A stretch of 64,000 bases of DNA, taken from Auricularia sp. M13 (taxonomy: Eukaryota; Basidiomycota; Agaricomycetes; Auriculariales; Auriculariaceae). The DNA is taken from assembly GCA_037042915.1 (NCBI GenBank), contig CM073202.1, positions 2,542,001 to 2,606,000 of the forward strand. The letters run 5' to 3'. Below are positions 37,132 through 47,381 of this stretch, piece after piece; positions within the stretch are counted from its first letter, which is position 1, and each line of letters opens with the position of its first letter. Position numbers and translations under genes: made by a program. The notes under the pieces are model-generated. The model saw only the letters and a list, made by a program, of their open reading frames with translations, ran no database searches and was not told where the DNA came from.

Positions 37132-38267
37132 TCAGCGCACACGCGAGCCGCCGTAGCCCGTGCTGCTCCGCATGACGCCCGAGGACGAGCCCTCGCCTCT
37201 ATCGGTGTCGCGCCACACAGGCGCAGGCCGCGCGGTGTTCTCGTTTCCGCCGCCACCAAACCAGCTGCTGCTCGCGCGCTCGCTCGTCGTGGGCGGCGGC
37301 GGCGGCGCAGGGCGCGTGCGCGTGAAGATGGGCTGGTCCCAGTCCCAGTACCGCTGCTGGCGGTGCATGTACGGGTCGGCGCCGTGGCCGTAGGGCACGG
37401 CGGGCGACGGGCGGAAGTAGCGGCCCATGAGCCCGCCGAGGCCCAGCCCCGTGAAGAACCCCAGGCGCCAGCCCGCGCTGCTTGGGTTGGCGTTGGAGTC
37501 TTTGGTGTATGGCGGAGGCGGCGCGTGCTGGTCGGTGTTGTCTGTGTTTCCGCCGAACCAGCCGCCTCCCCCTCCTCCCCCTCCTGGTCTTGGACCTGCG
37601 CCTGCGGCTCTTGGGGCTGCTGGTCGTGGACCGCCGAGACACCCTTCGAGTATTTTGAATGCGAGGAATGCTGCGACCGCCGCGAAGAGGATGTAGAAGC
37701 CCCAGTCGAGTGCTTTGTTAACTACGAACGTTCTGAGTTAAGTTATGAGTCTCACGAAAGCTCCTGGACACGAACAGTAGTCTGTGGTGCTTGCGGTAGA
37801 TTGTGCTGTATAATCTTCGCGGAAAGCTTTGGGAACCTCGAGCAGGTGGTATTCGAGGCCGCATGATCCTGTCGTCATGATTCGAAAAGCTTAATTTCAT
37901 GCTGTGATTCTTGCTAACATCCCGCGCACCTTTGAGCACGTAGGGGTCGCCAGGCCTTGACCAGCCCTCGCACGACACCTCCACGCGTCCCAGCCGCAGA
38001 CTGGAGGGCAGGTCCGTCTCGCACTGATCAAGTCAGCCTTCACACCGCCTGCTACACGCCGCGCGGCGAACGCACCTTCCAATCCACGTCGACGCCGCTT
38101 CCGCCGGTGTTGGTGCAGCGGACGACGTCCGGCTGAAACTTGCGGCACGGCTTTCCAATGCACTTGAGCTGGTCGATGGGCGCCGTGCGCCGCGCGAGCG
38201 TCTTTTCGCCCGCGTAGAACGTCAGCGTGTGCACATCGGACAGCTTGACCTTCGTGTGCGACGGCAT
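37132..38267 (-). CDS. SARAF-type store-operated calcium entry regulator
   Basis: ER membrane protein family (SARAF/TMEM66, formerly DUF1183) that in animals slows store-operated calcium entry. From 38267: MPSHTKVKLSDVHTLTFYAG, ARRTAPIDQLKCIGKPCRKF, VVRCTNTGGSGVDVDWKCET, RVEVSCEGWSRPGDPYVLKG and GLEYHLLEVP. A single membrane segment (WGFYILFAAVAAFLAFKIL) follows, then a Gly/Pro-rich cytosolic tail with GFFTGLGLGGLMG and an end STGYGGSRVR, matching the animal SARAF C-terminus in kind. At least two introns. Unlike animal SARAF no signal peptide is visible at this start; a TATA-like box about 60 bases upstream argues against a missed first exon. Fungi lack canonical STIM/Orai, so its role there is open. 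Confidence 0.88.
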
Positions 38268-39234
38268 ATTCAGTATTAGCTGGGCAGTTCAGGACAGCAG
38301 CTCCAATTCAAAGGCAGCTGGGCGCAGATATAAACCTGGTCGGGCGCAACGCGCGAACACGTCGGGCTGACGTGGAGCTGCGAGCCGCACTCAGGGCGAC
38401 GCGTCGGCAGAGACCGCTGTGAGACTCATGCATCTGTTTGCTTTTCTGCTTGCTCCGCCGGACTCGCATTCATGCTGCTGGCTCCTTCTTACTCCTCCCG
38501 CCGGACCCGTAGTCTGTCTAGATCTGGCTCTGGCGGTCTGAAGGCGCCCTGCCCGTCCTGAGCTTCCCGATGCACGTCGCCAGCGCTTCGAGTGCAGTCT
38601 CCCCGAAGAAGCCCGGGGCACTGAACCCCGCTGCAGCGTCATGTCTTGAGTCCAAGGCTGTGTGCGTGTGGGACGGCTTCTCTTCGCTGCTCGCCCGGAG
38701 GCAGGCGGCTCCGAACAATCTTGTGGGTCACTTGGACGTTCTGTACTCAATGCATATGGTTGGTGCCATTGTGCCAACCAACCGGAGACCGTTCACACGC
38801 ACGGGCTGGAGCTGAGACACAAGAGCCGCTGTGGCAGACACCATCTTCCCCCTGATTCTCCTTCGGGAACAGTAACTGTCGGCTGCTTCGATGATGTGAC
38901 CTCTTGGGCGTCCCCCTGCACACAAAGCAAACAGAGCACACTCTTACTTACGCCGCGCCACGTCCCCTCTCTCTCCCTCCCTCCCACCTCGCCTCACCTT
39001 TCGTTCGTGTCTCGTACACATCGCTGTTGCTTTCCCTTCAGTACATACTGTATTCCGCCTCTCGCCAACCAGTGCACACCGCTCGGGCCTGGCTTATCAT
39101 CCCGAAGCCCAATTCTTCCCGCCGGCGCCGCCCCTGCAGATTTCTTAGATCACCGTCGCGTGCGTGTTCCCAGTTCTCTGTGCGATCGTCAGAAGGCTCA
39201 GTTTGCACAGGGACAATAGTCTATTCATGACCAC
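38268..39234. other. Intergenic between divergent genes
   Basis: Nearly 1 kb between the starts of the SARAF-type gene (minus) and the membrane-protein gene (plus), so it holds both promoters. Frames of 60 to 185 codons occur on both strands but none shows a known domain or biased composition. A pyrimidine-rich run (CTCTCTCCCTCCCTCCC) near 38970 probably belongs to the plus promoter. Confidence 0.45.
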
Positions 39235-40705
39235 ATGGCCCGCACGAAGTCGGTTCTCGTCTGCGCCCTGCTGCTCGCCGCTTGTGCCAGCGCCCGTCCC
39301 GCGGCGCTGAGCGACACAGCACTCGACGCTCCGGCCGCCACGCACCCGGACGCGCGCGCCGACAGCGGATTTACAGCTGCATTACTCGGCCGCCATCTGT
39401 CGCCCGGCAACTTGAGCGTAAAGGTCGACGGCGCGGGTCAGTCCACTGTCCAGCCTCCAGGCACGACAGCTGCTTCAGGTGTCAATAACTGACTTCATGA
39501 CGAAGGATCGTCGCTGCTCCGGAGAGCCGCAACGTCGAAGATCGTCGCGGGATCCGTCGTCGGCGGGGTCGCGCTGACGACGCTGCTGCTCGCGGCGCTG
39601 TTCCTCTGGCGCCGCGCGCACAGGCCCGCGCCCGCCGTCTCCGTCGCCGGCCGCAGCTCGGATGCGCTGGGCGCCGCGATGGACCTCCCGAAGCTCCCGC
39701 CGGGCGGGCTCGCGCTGAGCGTCGACACGCGCTCGCCGACCGTACACCGCCTCGCCGGCGCGATGATGACGCCGCTCCCGCGCCCGGAGTCGACGCTGCG
39801 GCCGGCGGGGAGCAGCCTGCGAAGCCCGGTCGATCTCGTCGCGAGGGCGAGACGTTGCTCAGGTGAGCCGTGCTCTGTTCTCCCCCGCACAATGCCCTGA
39901 GATTCCTGATCACTCGGTGCTTGTGCCAGATTGGTCGCACCTCCCGCCGCCGTCGTCGCCGGCGTCGCGGCCAGGCTCGCCATCCAGCCCCCGTAAGCTC
40001 TTCTCTTTCGCACGCGCGACCCGTGAATATATTCTGAACATTGGTATTATTATTCTTGCAGGTCTGAGGACAGTGGGAAGCAATGGGTCCCTGACGTTCG
40101 CACCCTCAGCATATCAATGTCAGCTTCTCTTCCCTCGCCCTTTGCAGCCTATCTGCAGTATATCTGATCCGTTCGTGCCTTTAGCTACGATCAGCCTCAG
40201 GCCTAAAGCATCCACATCATCCCTCCGCTCGCCCCCAGTCGTGCCCGCGCACGCCGCGCTGCAGCCGCTCATCATCCCGCCCATCGCCTCTGCGTCCAAC
40301 CCGCCCAGCACAACGGCGCTGTCCGCAGGCGCCAGCACCAGCGCGACGTCGCTGAAGCGGCAGCGCAGCCTCGCGTCGATGCTCGACATCAAGGCCGGGC
40401 ACGGCGGCGCGGACTCGCCGTCGGCGGAGACGCTGCGCGCGGAGACGCCGCGCGCTGTCGTGCGCTACGAGGCGGACGCGCTCATCTCGGGCTGCAACGG
40501 CGCGCGCACCGTGCGCTACGAGGTCGAGGAGGACGCGGGCACGTGGACCGAGGAGGTCGTGCGCCTCCCGCCGCGCTACAGCACCTTGCAAGAACGCCCG
40601 CTCGGACTCAGCGCTGCACTGGGACCTCCCGCTATGAATGCTGCCTCAGCCTCGTCACCTGGAAGTGTTCCCGCGTCTTCTCCGACGATGCAGATGAACG
40701 TCTAA
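39235..40705 (+). CDS. Single-pass membrane protein with signal peptide
   Basis: Exons 39235-39436, 39506-39862, 39930-39992 and from 40062 onward. A signal peptide (MARTKSVLVCALLLAACASA) leads a short extracellular part of about 45 residues (with an N-glycosylation site NLS), then a membrane helix with typical basic stop (SVVGGVALTTLLLAALFLWR, then RAHRP). The cytosolic tail is long and Pro/Ser-rich and ends with RYEADALISGCNGARTVRYE, VEEDAGTWTEEVVRLPPRYS and a Ser/Ala/Pro-rich end. An additional intron near 40119-40188 is likely. The layout (short ectodomain, one helix, disordered tail) fits the many fungal surface sensors of the Mid2/SKG6-like kind, but I see no specific domain. Part of its 3' end is duplicated near 41.7 kb. 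Confidence 0.75.
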
Positions 40706-41009
40706 GTAATTTCGCCGACCTGGACTATGCTCTTCGCTTTCGTTCCTAATTGAATTGTGATGCTAATTGGAGCGCAGAGCCTGGAGGGACACTGTAGCAT
40801 GTCGGATGCCGGCCAACGTGCGCCGCGGGCACCTTGAGCGGGCCTTCTGTAATCTTGTATAATATCCACACTTCATGAATGACCGACCCGTGGATTCCCG
40901 TATACAGCAGCAGCAGCACGCAAGAAAAATCCAGTCAAATGAGCCCGGATGTCCGTTATCTCCGAAAATGCATCGGTGTTAACCGCTCCTTCTCGGCCTT
41001 ACTCACAAC

Positions 41010-41598
41010 ATGCCCGTTGAAACCGACACTGCTTGGCCAGCGCACTTGATCCGTTGCATCGACAGGGCCCACACCAAAGACCCGCGCAACAAGAGCCGCT
41101 ACAACGGCGCATACAGCACGCTCCTCTCGTACTGCTTCTCAGTCCTCGATTGGAAAGGCTACGTTGTGGCTCCAGACACGACAACGGAGGTGGCCCCCTC
41201 AACTTCCTTGTCCTACATGTTTCCTTCTCGGACCCGCAAGATCGACCGGTCATGATTGTGCAAGTGCAGGAAGACCAATGGCTCGAGCAGCCCGAAACGC
41301 GCCTGCGCGCGGACGAGCGGATACGCGACCGCTTCAAGGCTTTGTTCGCTGTTCGATTTCGATCCCCACGCTTTATGGGCTCAGCATCATGGGCACGAAG
41401 ATGCATATCTACCGCGGCAACGTCGCCACTGGCGAAATTGCGCCCGCGCCCGCCCAAGTCCCGCGTCCTGCAGCTGACGCTCTGCCGGCCGACTTCCTCG
41501 CCGACTGGTGGGCCGTCGACATCAGGTCGCAGGACGCATTCGACATGCTGAAGCAGGTTGTGATGGATATTGCCAACGAGATTGCGAAGTTGTCGTAG
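41010..41598 (+). pseudogene. Frameshifted hypothetical gene
   Basis: Three consecutive frames form one apparent protein. Frame 1 runs from 41010 (MPVETDTAWPAHLIRCIDRA ... LDWKGYVVAPDTTTE). Frame 2 continues with GGPLNFLVLHVSFSDPQDRP and QEDQWLEQPETRLRADERIR. Frame 3 continues with PTLYGLSIMGTKMHIYRGNV and ends WAVDIRSQDAFDMLKQVV...AKLS at 41598. The shifts fall near 41190 and 41355, with no intron of normal length that repairs them, so I read it as a recently broken gene. I do not know the family. It sits between the two copies of a duplicated segment. Confidence 0.6.
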
Positions 41599-41694
41599 TC
41601 CTGCCCGTGCAATGATCATGTAAGTACAGTAGCATTCGCTAAATTGCCAGTTTTCGTCATGCCGCAAGCCATACCAAGATGATCGCATGTTCCT

Positions 41695-42000
41695 CGTTCC
41701 TGATTGACTTGCTGAGGCGGCGGCGCTGCCTCGCGCTCGGGTTCCACATCAAGTTCGGGCACGGCGGCGCGACCAGGCTGCACGCCGGTCTGTAATGCGA
41801 ACGCGAACGCCTTCACTAGGCGCGCTCCGTCAGCAGCGGTGTGTACACGGTGCGCTCCGAGGGGCGATGTCGTGCACCTCCAGCCTCGCTGCAACACGAA
41901 CGACTAGCATTGATCGGTACTCAAACCTCATATCCACACTTCATGAGCGACCAGCCCGAGTCCTGTCCCGAAAGCACGCACGCCGAGAGCAAAAGAATCC
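41695..42000 (+). repeat. Decayed copy of the 3' end of the 39 kb membrane-protein gene
   Basis: Two blocks resemble the 3' end of that gene in the same order. CATCAAG..CGGGCACGGCGGCGCG here (about 41747-41773) matches 40389-40412. ATATCCACACTTCATGA here (41930-41946) matches 40863-40879, followed by a similar CACGC...AATCCAG sequence. Spacing is shorter and the frame is broken, so it is a relic of a direct duplication. Confidence 0.6.
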
Positions 42001-42199
42001 AGGTAGATAGATACCGCAATAACCGTCGTAATTATCGTCACATGTCGTGAAGAGCGCCACAGACACTGGACAGACAGATCCCAATCCAAAGGGGGAGGAG
42101 GAAGAGCGCACGCGAAAGCCGAGCGCGAACGTGTGAAATGTCCCACCGGCAGCAGCTGGCCCTTACAGCCAGACGCCAGACAACGCGCGACCCGGCCTT

Positions 42200-42973
42200 T
42201 TACAGCCAGACGACGCGCAGCCCAAAGAGGACGCCCAGCACGCCAACGAGGGCCGTCGCGCCTAGGTGCAGCTCGGCGCCGCGCGACGCCGCGCCGGGCG
42301 GGGCGGTCGGGCTCGGGACGGTGATGGGCGTCTGGCCCTGCAGCTCGCTGTTCGACGCTGCTGGGTGGCCGAGCAGCACACTCGCGATCGCGCAGATTTG
42401 GCGGACGCCCTGGACGATCTTGGGCACGCCCTCCATGTTGACGCCTAGGAATTGTGTCTGCGGGGCAAGCGCGTTAGCTTAGATTTGCTGTAGCAGCGCC
42501 TTGGTGAATCGCACCTGATTTGTGTTCATGAAGCTAACAGGACACAGCAGCAGTGAGCATATAAGCGCCTTGGCCGGGGGAAACATATGCGTACCAGTCT
42601 GCGCATTGCGGGTAGGCCGACTGGAACGTGTCCGCGCACGCGCACTCGATGGTCGTGACGAACCGGCCGGGGTTGAGCATGATCTACAGTAAAATATAGC
42701 ACAGAAAAAATCAATAAAATTTCACAGCATATAATAGCCAGGAAATATGCGCACGGTGGACACGTTCTGGAAGACGACGGCGGCGAGTGCGCAGCTGTTG
42801 ATCTCGTAGTAGTGTGGCTGGCAGAGCCAGCACGACGGCGGGCTCTGCGGGAACGTCGGCTGCGCGGCCGCGGGCGTCTGATCCTCCGTGCGGCTCGCCA
42901 GCTGGTGCGGCGGCACTGCGCGCGACGCGAGCGGCAGGGCGAGCAGGGCAAGCGCAAAACGGACGAGCTGCAT
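42200..42973 (-). CDS. Probable GPI-anchored secreted protein
   Basis: Start at 42973: signal peptide MQLVRFALALLALPLASRAV, a Pro/Gln-rich stretch, then a Cys-containing domain (SCWLCQPHYYEINSCALAAV). It is spliced to IMLNPGRFVTTIECACADTF, QSAYPQCADC and FMNTNQ, then TQFLGVNMEGVPKIVQGVRQ and ICAIASVLLGHP. A Pro/Thr-rich spacer leads to a C-terminal hydrophobic end (LHLGATALVGVLGVLFGLRV), as expected for a GPI signal. Cysteines recur in CxxC-like and single positions, suggesting a disulphide-bonded surface domain. Three introns in phase. Homologues are likely in basidiomycetes, but I know no function. A cell-wall role is inferred only from layout. Confidence 0.75.
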
Positions 42974-43268
42974 GCTGCGACGGTGACGGCTGAGGAAGGA
43001 CGGCCAAGAAGACCGGCGCTCGCCGTCTGCCAGCTCTAATCGCAACCGCCAACATGTGCTCCCGACGACAGAATTGCCAGGACATGCTGCTGTTGTGCTC
43101 TTCAGAGCGGTCGATGTTGTAGAAAAAGTTCTCTCAGGTGATCGTACATGAATTACGCCGTTTAATTCGTACAGATAATAATGCTACATGTTACAGGATA
43201 AAGCGTATACCACAGGGCGAAGTAGTCCAGCACTCCCGCATGATTGATATTCGTGTACACCATTAGGC

Positions 43269-43560
43269 TCAAAAGTCTTCGTTCTGCGCGGCTCCTCGTA
43301 ACCGCTGGCGACCGGTCAGCTTCCCGTCAGTTGATGGTCGCAGCCAACACGCACCTGCTTCCTCATCCCGAGAGTAAACGGCAAGGGCACAGTCCGCGGT
43401 TGCCTTGACGCAGGTGAGCCATAATCCCATCCGCAAAACGATACGGTACTCACTCGTCAGTCGTCAACACGGGGTCTCGCACAGTGCGCTCCATGATGGG
43501 CCAAGCGACCACCGACGACGAGAGGACGGCGAACGTTGCGAGTAATTGGAGGCACTTCAT
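43269..43560 (-). CDS. Small secreted peptide, 63 residues
   Basis: Exons 43454-43560, 43355-43403 and 43269-43304 (two introns of exactly 50 bases) give 63 residues. The signal peptide is MKCLQLLATFAVLSSSVVAW; the rest reads PIMERTVRDPVLTTDE, then RTVPLPFTLGMRK and GAAQNEDF. There are no cysteines in the predicted mature part. The clean splice signals, with CTGAC before one acceptor, are the main evidence that it is real. The function is unknown; effector-like or cell-wall peptides are common in such fungi. Confidence 0.55.
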
Positions 43561-44672
43561 CGTGTAGTGTGGGAGTGCAAGCGTAAGTGTAGTTCTGGGG
43601 TGAAGAACAGCACTGACGACCTTCCAGCATGCTCTAGAGTAATAAAGCCGCGTCCAGTGGCGATCGTCCTTCGCCACTAGGGGGGCAGCCCTGCCTCATG
43701 ACACCCGTTGGGCGCGGATAGAGCAGCGGGGTTACCAGCCAGCCGGCTCTGACGTGCGGTAGACACTGTTGCGGCGCCCGGGGTACAGGAGACAGCCTGA
43801 GGTGCCTGCGAATGGTCCGACCCGCGCGCGGCAGCCACCAGTGTGTCAATTTCGACTTGAATTGAAGTTGTCTCCGTTGTCGGTGCTGCGGCGTACTCTA
43901 CGAGGCCACTCTCCAGCGAAGGTGCTGTATGTAGCTCTACATGCCGTGGCGAGTCGTACAGCTCACTCCGCGGACAGGCAACGGCGCCCGTCGTGCTGCA
44001 CATCCGGCGCGGCCGCATGATCGCTATACTCTATCTGGTCATTCCTAACGTCTAATCTAGCCGCATACCGGGTGCCGTAGGTGAGCGGTCATTCGATCGC
44101 CTGTGCCCCTAGCATCCCTACCGCCGCAACGTTGAGGCTGCGACGTGAGTGCGAGTCGAGAGCGCGGCGGTCGCTAAGGTCTCGATAACCGTAGGGCTTT
44201 GTTCTCACGCTATGGCTTTCGAACGGTCTTTCGCAAGGAGCGAAAGAACGACTTGACATTCTGAGGAACGCAGGCCGCGTTGCCAAGCCTATGATTCGAT
44301 CTGGCGTAAATCGAGAGGATGGCCGTAAGTATCAATCTTCTGCGTTCTTGAATCCTTTAACACTCATATACTGACTCTGTTTATGCGGTCGTAGACTGAG
44401 AGTCTGAACGGCGTGTCCACGGTGTCGCTGAACGGTCTGTTGAGTCCAGGCCTGACCGCAAGATCCCGCCGCTTCAATGACCCGCATGCGCGGTATAGTC
44501 ATCCTCCTAAGCCTGCAATGTGTCGATCGCTCGTAAGCATCGTGAGGACAGGAACGCGTCGAGAACATATAAAGGGACGCGTCCGCCCACCGACTAGTAA
44601 TTCAGCACAACAGCGCCCTCTCCAGTCGCCCAGCACTCCTCCTCCGCCTACTTCAGCACTCCCAGCCAAGCC
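43561..44672. other. Intergenic, no gene supported
   Basis: About 1.1 kb between divergent small secreted-peptide genes. A minus frame at 43677-44018 (113 codons) has ordinary composition and no match I know. The right end holds the promoter of the next gene. Confidence 0.4.
44568..44573 (+). promoter_or_regulatory. TATA box of the 44.7 kb secreted-peptide gene
   Basis: TATAAA followed by GGGACGCG, 105 bases before the ATG at 44673. The sequence TATAAAGGG(A/C)G is also seen before the first WSC gene. Confidence 0.6.
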
Positions 44673-45108
44673 ATGCAGTTCTCCAATAGCCTCGCGATCC
44701 TCGTCCTCGCCGCCCTCTTCCAGGCTGCGTTCGCCGCACCCTGCGCGCGCGACTCGCGGGACGCTTCTACATCAGCGTGAGTCCCATAGAGCTGTCTCAC
44801 TCTTGAGCTTCAAGGAGCTCACATTTCCTCTCAGTCTCTTTGCAGTGAAGCCCAGGGTCAGACCCGCTCCAATGCCCTTCTTCAGGCCCGGTTACACCAA
44901 GGTACGACTTCTCCCTCCCCCTTTGCGTTTATCAGATTCGTGTCTGACATTCTCCCACAGCTTGAGGCCGACGGGGAACGCATCTACGACTTCCAGAACG
45001 GCGACGCGGAGGTGGACGAGCCCCGCTTCGCCCAGGAGGTCCTGCGCGCGTCCGCGCCGCCGCCGCTGATGCGCATGGTCGCCGAGCGCCGTACCTCTCG
45101 GTACTGAA
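44673..45108 (+). CDS. Small secreted protein, about 104 residues
   Basis: The start at 44673 opens a signal peptide (MQFSNSLAILVLAALFQAAF). Two introns join the exons so that the mature part reads APCARDSRDASTSALFAVKP, then RVRPAPMPFFRPGYTK, LEADGERIYDFQNGDAEVDE and an end MVAERRTSRY. The acceptor used in intron 1 is the CTCTCAG near 44835, which keeps the frame. A TATA box lies 105 bases upstream. There is one cysteine only, so it is not a disulphide-rich effector. The function is unknown. Confidence 0.65.
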
Positions 45109-46055
45109 GCTTGCGATGACTCGTACTCAGGCTGTTCTTCAGTTGTTCTCTTGGGTTATTAGAGATCGGCACCCTCGACGGGCGGGATGGCAGCGCATCG
45201 AAGCCACAGGTCGGCTTCCACTCTGCAAAATGTATCGCCATAGGCTCCCTCAATTGTATTTCTAGCTTACCAAGAAAAATAAGCCGCTGTAATCACTTAC
45301 TGAATGCCTTCTCAATGCAAATGCATGGGCTGGCCTGTGCTTGAAACGCGGTGTTCGCGTTCGGGGTACATCCACTGGCAGTGGAAGAAACAGCATTGCA
45401 ATCTCTGTCCCGCACAGACATAGTCCTAAATCATTTCTCAGCGTTTCTGGCATCTTGGCCCGTATGATATTGAAGGGCTCATCCTTCAAATGAGGCTGTT
45501 GTCCTGCCAAATCGGGTGTCCGCGGCACACAGCATTTGAGCAGGCTCGGACAGATTCCGCGCTTCCGTCCTCCGTCAGCTCCTCCGCTGCCAAGCTCCTG
45601 CACGTCTGCACGACGGCAAGCTCTTTCGGGTCGCCTGGCGCCGCGCTGTGTTTCTCAGCGCTCAGGTCTCAGGGAGTGCCGAAGTGGGGCCTGCGATGGC
45701 CTGCCCACGCGTGCTGCGGCAGGCCAAGCTCCCGCCTATCCCTTGCCACCCGACCAGCTCCGTATCGCCCAGGTGTCCTGACCAAAACGGCCGTTCCGCG
45801 ACTGCCACTCGATTGGACCAGGATAATGCACTGCCGGCGCGTTGCCAATTGTGCCACCAGTATTTGCTCGGCCTCGGGTCAAGTCGCGATGTCGCGGCAC
45901 GCGTACATACCTTGGATGCCGCTGCGCTGCTCTCAACAACTCTACTATGCTAAGACCTGCGGCACGACAAGCTTGGGTGCATTAATCGGCTGCCCATAAA
46001 TACCCCGCACTGTGGCCCAGGCTGTTCCTGCCACCGTGACTGTGTGCGCGTCGGA
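45109..46055. other. Intergenic, possible minus-strand remnant
   Basis: A minus frame at 45262-45603 (113 codons, with EPFNIIRAKMPETLRNDLGL) and another at 45736-45939 (with FGQDTWAIRSWSG) look slightly gene-like, but I could not join them or recognise them. The right end carries the promoter of the next gene, with CATAAATA near 45995. Confidence 0.3.
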
Positions 46056-46859
46056 ATGAGCAGCAACGGCACACACTACCAACTGCCGCGGCTGCGCGAC
46101 TTCGCTCGCCGCCTGCACCTGGGCTCCGCGCGCCCGCGCTCGGCGTCGCCACTGGGCCTGCGGCTGGTGCGCACCAGGACACTCAACGGTAACGGCAACG
46201 GCGGTCACTACCGCGACCACATCATCCCGCTGCCGTCCTCGCCCTCGATATCGCCCGTCCCGTCGCGCCTGCAACCGCAAGCGCAGCTCGCGCCCGTCCC
46301 GCACGTCTGCGCGCAGCTCGCGCCCGTCCCGCACGTCTGCGCGCAGCTGCAGCCCGGGCCGCACACGCTGCGGCTCGACCTCTCCGCGCGCGTGCTGCCG
46401 CAACTCGACGCGCCCTCGACTTCAATGATGAACGCAGCCGCGACGTTTCCGGCGTGCGCGCGCCTGCGCATCGTGTGCGCGCACCTGCCGGGGCCGCTGC
46501 TCGTCGAGAGCACGCACCCCTACGGCCCCATCGCGGGCTCGCTGCTGCTCGCGCCGGTGCTGACGCCCGCGATGCTGCTCGGCGCGCTGCATCGCGCGCT
46601 GCACGACACGCGCGTGACGCCGCGCGAGTGGCTCTCCACGTCCGCGGACAAGCGCGCGCGCGTGCAAGCCGCGTGCGCGCGTCGGCTTGGCCACCCGGGC
46701 GGCCAAGTGGCTTGGATCGACTTCCTCGAGCATAACGTTATCTTTGCCGGCCTGACGCGCGATCCGGCCGTCCTGCGGCGCGTCAACCCTGCCGGCTGCT
46801 TGGAGCCCGAGGACGAGTATACTTGGGTGCTTCATGTTGAGCCCAGAGAGTATTATTGA
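46056..46859 (+). CDS. DUF6699-like protein
   Basis: Single exon of 267 residues. After a Gly/Asn- and Pro-rich N-terminus with an internal repeat (two exact copies of AQLAPVPHVC), the second half has the order seen in the basidiomycete DUF6699 domain: LRLDLSARVLPQL, FPACARLRIVCAHLPGPLLV, LTPAMLLGALHRALHDTRVT, PREWLSTSADKRAR, then VAWIDFLEHNVIFAGLTRDP. Families of such proteins are expanded in mushrooms and of unknown function. There is no signal peptide. The start at 46056 is the first ATG after a TATA-like CATAAATA about 60 bases upstream. The domain call rests on pattern, not on a search. Confidence 0.68.
   Translation: MSSNGTHYQLPRLRDFARRLHLGSARPRSASPLGLRLVRTRTLNGNGNGGHYRDHIIPLPSSPSISPVPSRLQPQAQLAPVPHVCAQLAPVPHVCAQLQPGPHTLRLDLSARVLPQLDAPSTSMMNAAATFPACARLRIVCAHLPGPLLVESTHPYGPIAGSLLLAPVLTPAMLLGALHRALHDTRVTPREWLSTSADKRARVQAACARRLGHPGGQVAWIDFLEHNVIFAGLTRDPAVLRRVNPAGCLEPEDEYTWVLHVEPREYY
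46281..46340 (+). repeat. Two exact 30-base tandem repeats inside the DUF6699-like gene
   Basis: Units 46281-46310 and 46311-46340 are identical and encode AQLAPVPHVC twice; a third, diverged unit follows. Because the unit length is a multiple of three, copy number can change without breaking the frame. Confidence 0.9.
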
Positions 46860-47381
46860 TCATGCCGGTTGGTCTACGAGTCCTGCCCGTTGTTTCCCAG
46901 CGTACATGTATTCGCGGAAACTGTCTACGGGAATCCCGCACCGCGCACATTCATCGTTTCGTTCGTCTGCTTACGTCTGCTCGGCTTATGTATTGGTGCT
47001 GTCCTCGTGGTCCTCTTGCTTTCGGTGTAGCGATCCGTGTAGTATATATTTATTAAATCTCCACATGCTTTCATGACTCAAGCACCGCAGATCCACTGCG
47101 CACTCGACATAGAATATTAGGCACCCTGCTGTGCACCACGATGCTCTATCGTGGCCCGCCGCAGAACTCAAAAGCCGGCGTAAGGATGTCGTATCGATCT
47201 CCGATGCTCTCACCCCCGCATGCTCAAGCTCAAGCTCCAGTCTACGTTCAGGACAGTTCCAAATCCACGACACTATATAATTCAACAAAGATCAAGGCAG
47301 GAGCGAATGGCGAGACAGGGAGACGTAGAAAACATGGAGAATATACAGTACAGGTCGTCACCAGCGAGCGCGACGGTCGCG
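46860..47381. other. Intergenic between convergent genes, nothing seen
   Basis: Holds the 3' ends of the DUF6699-like gene (plus) and of family member A (minus). AT content rises near 47050 (a run TATATATTTATTAAA), probably a 3'-end signal. No further gene is supported. Confidence 0.45.
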
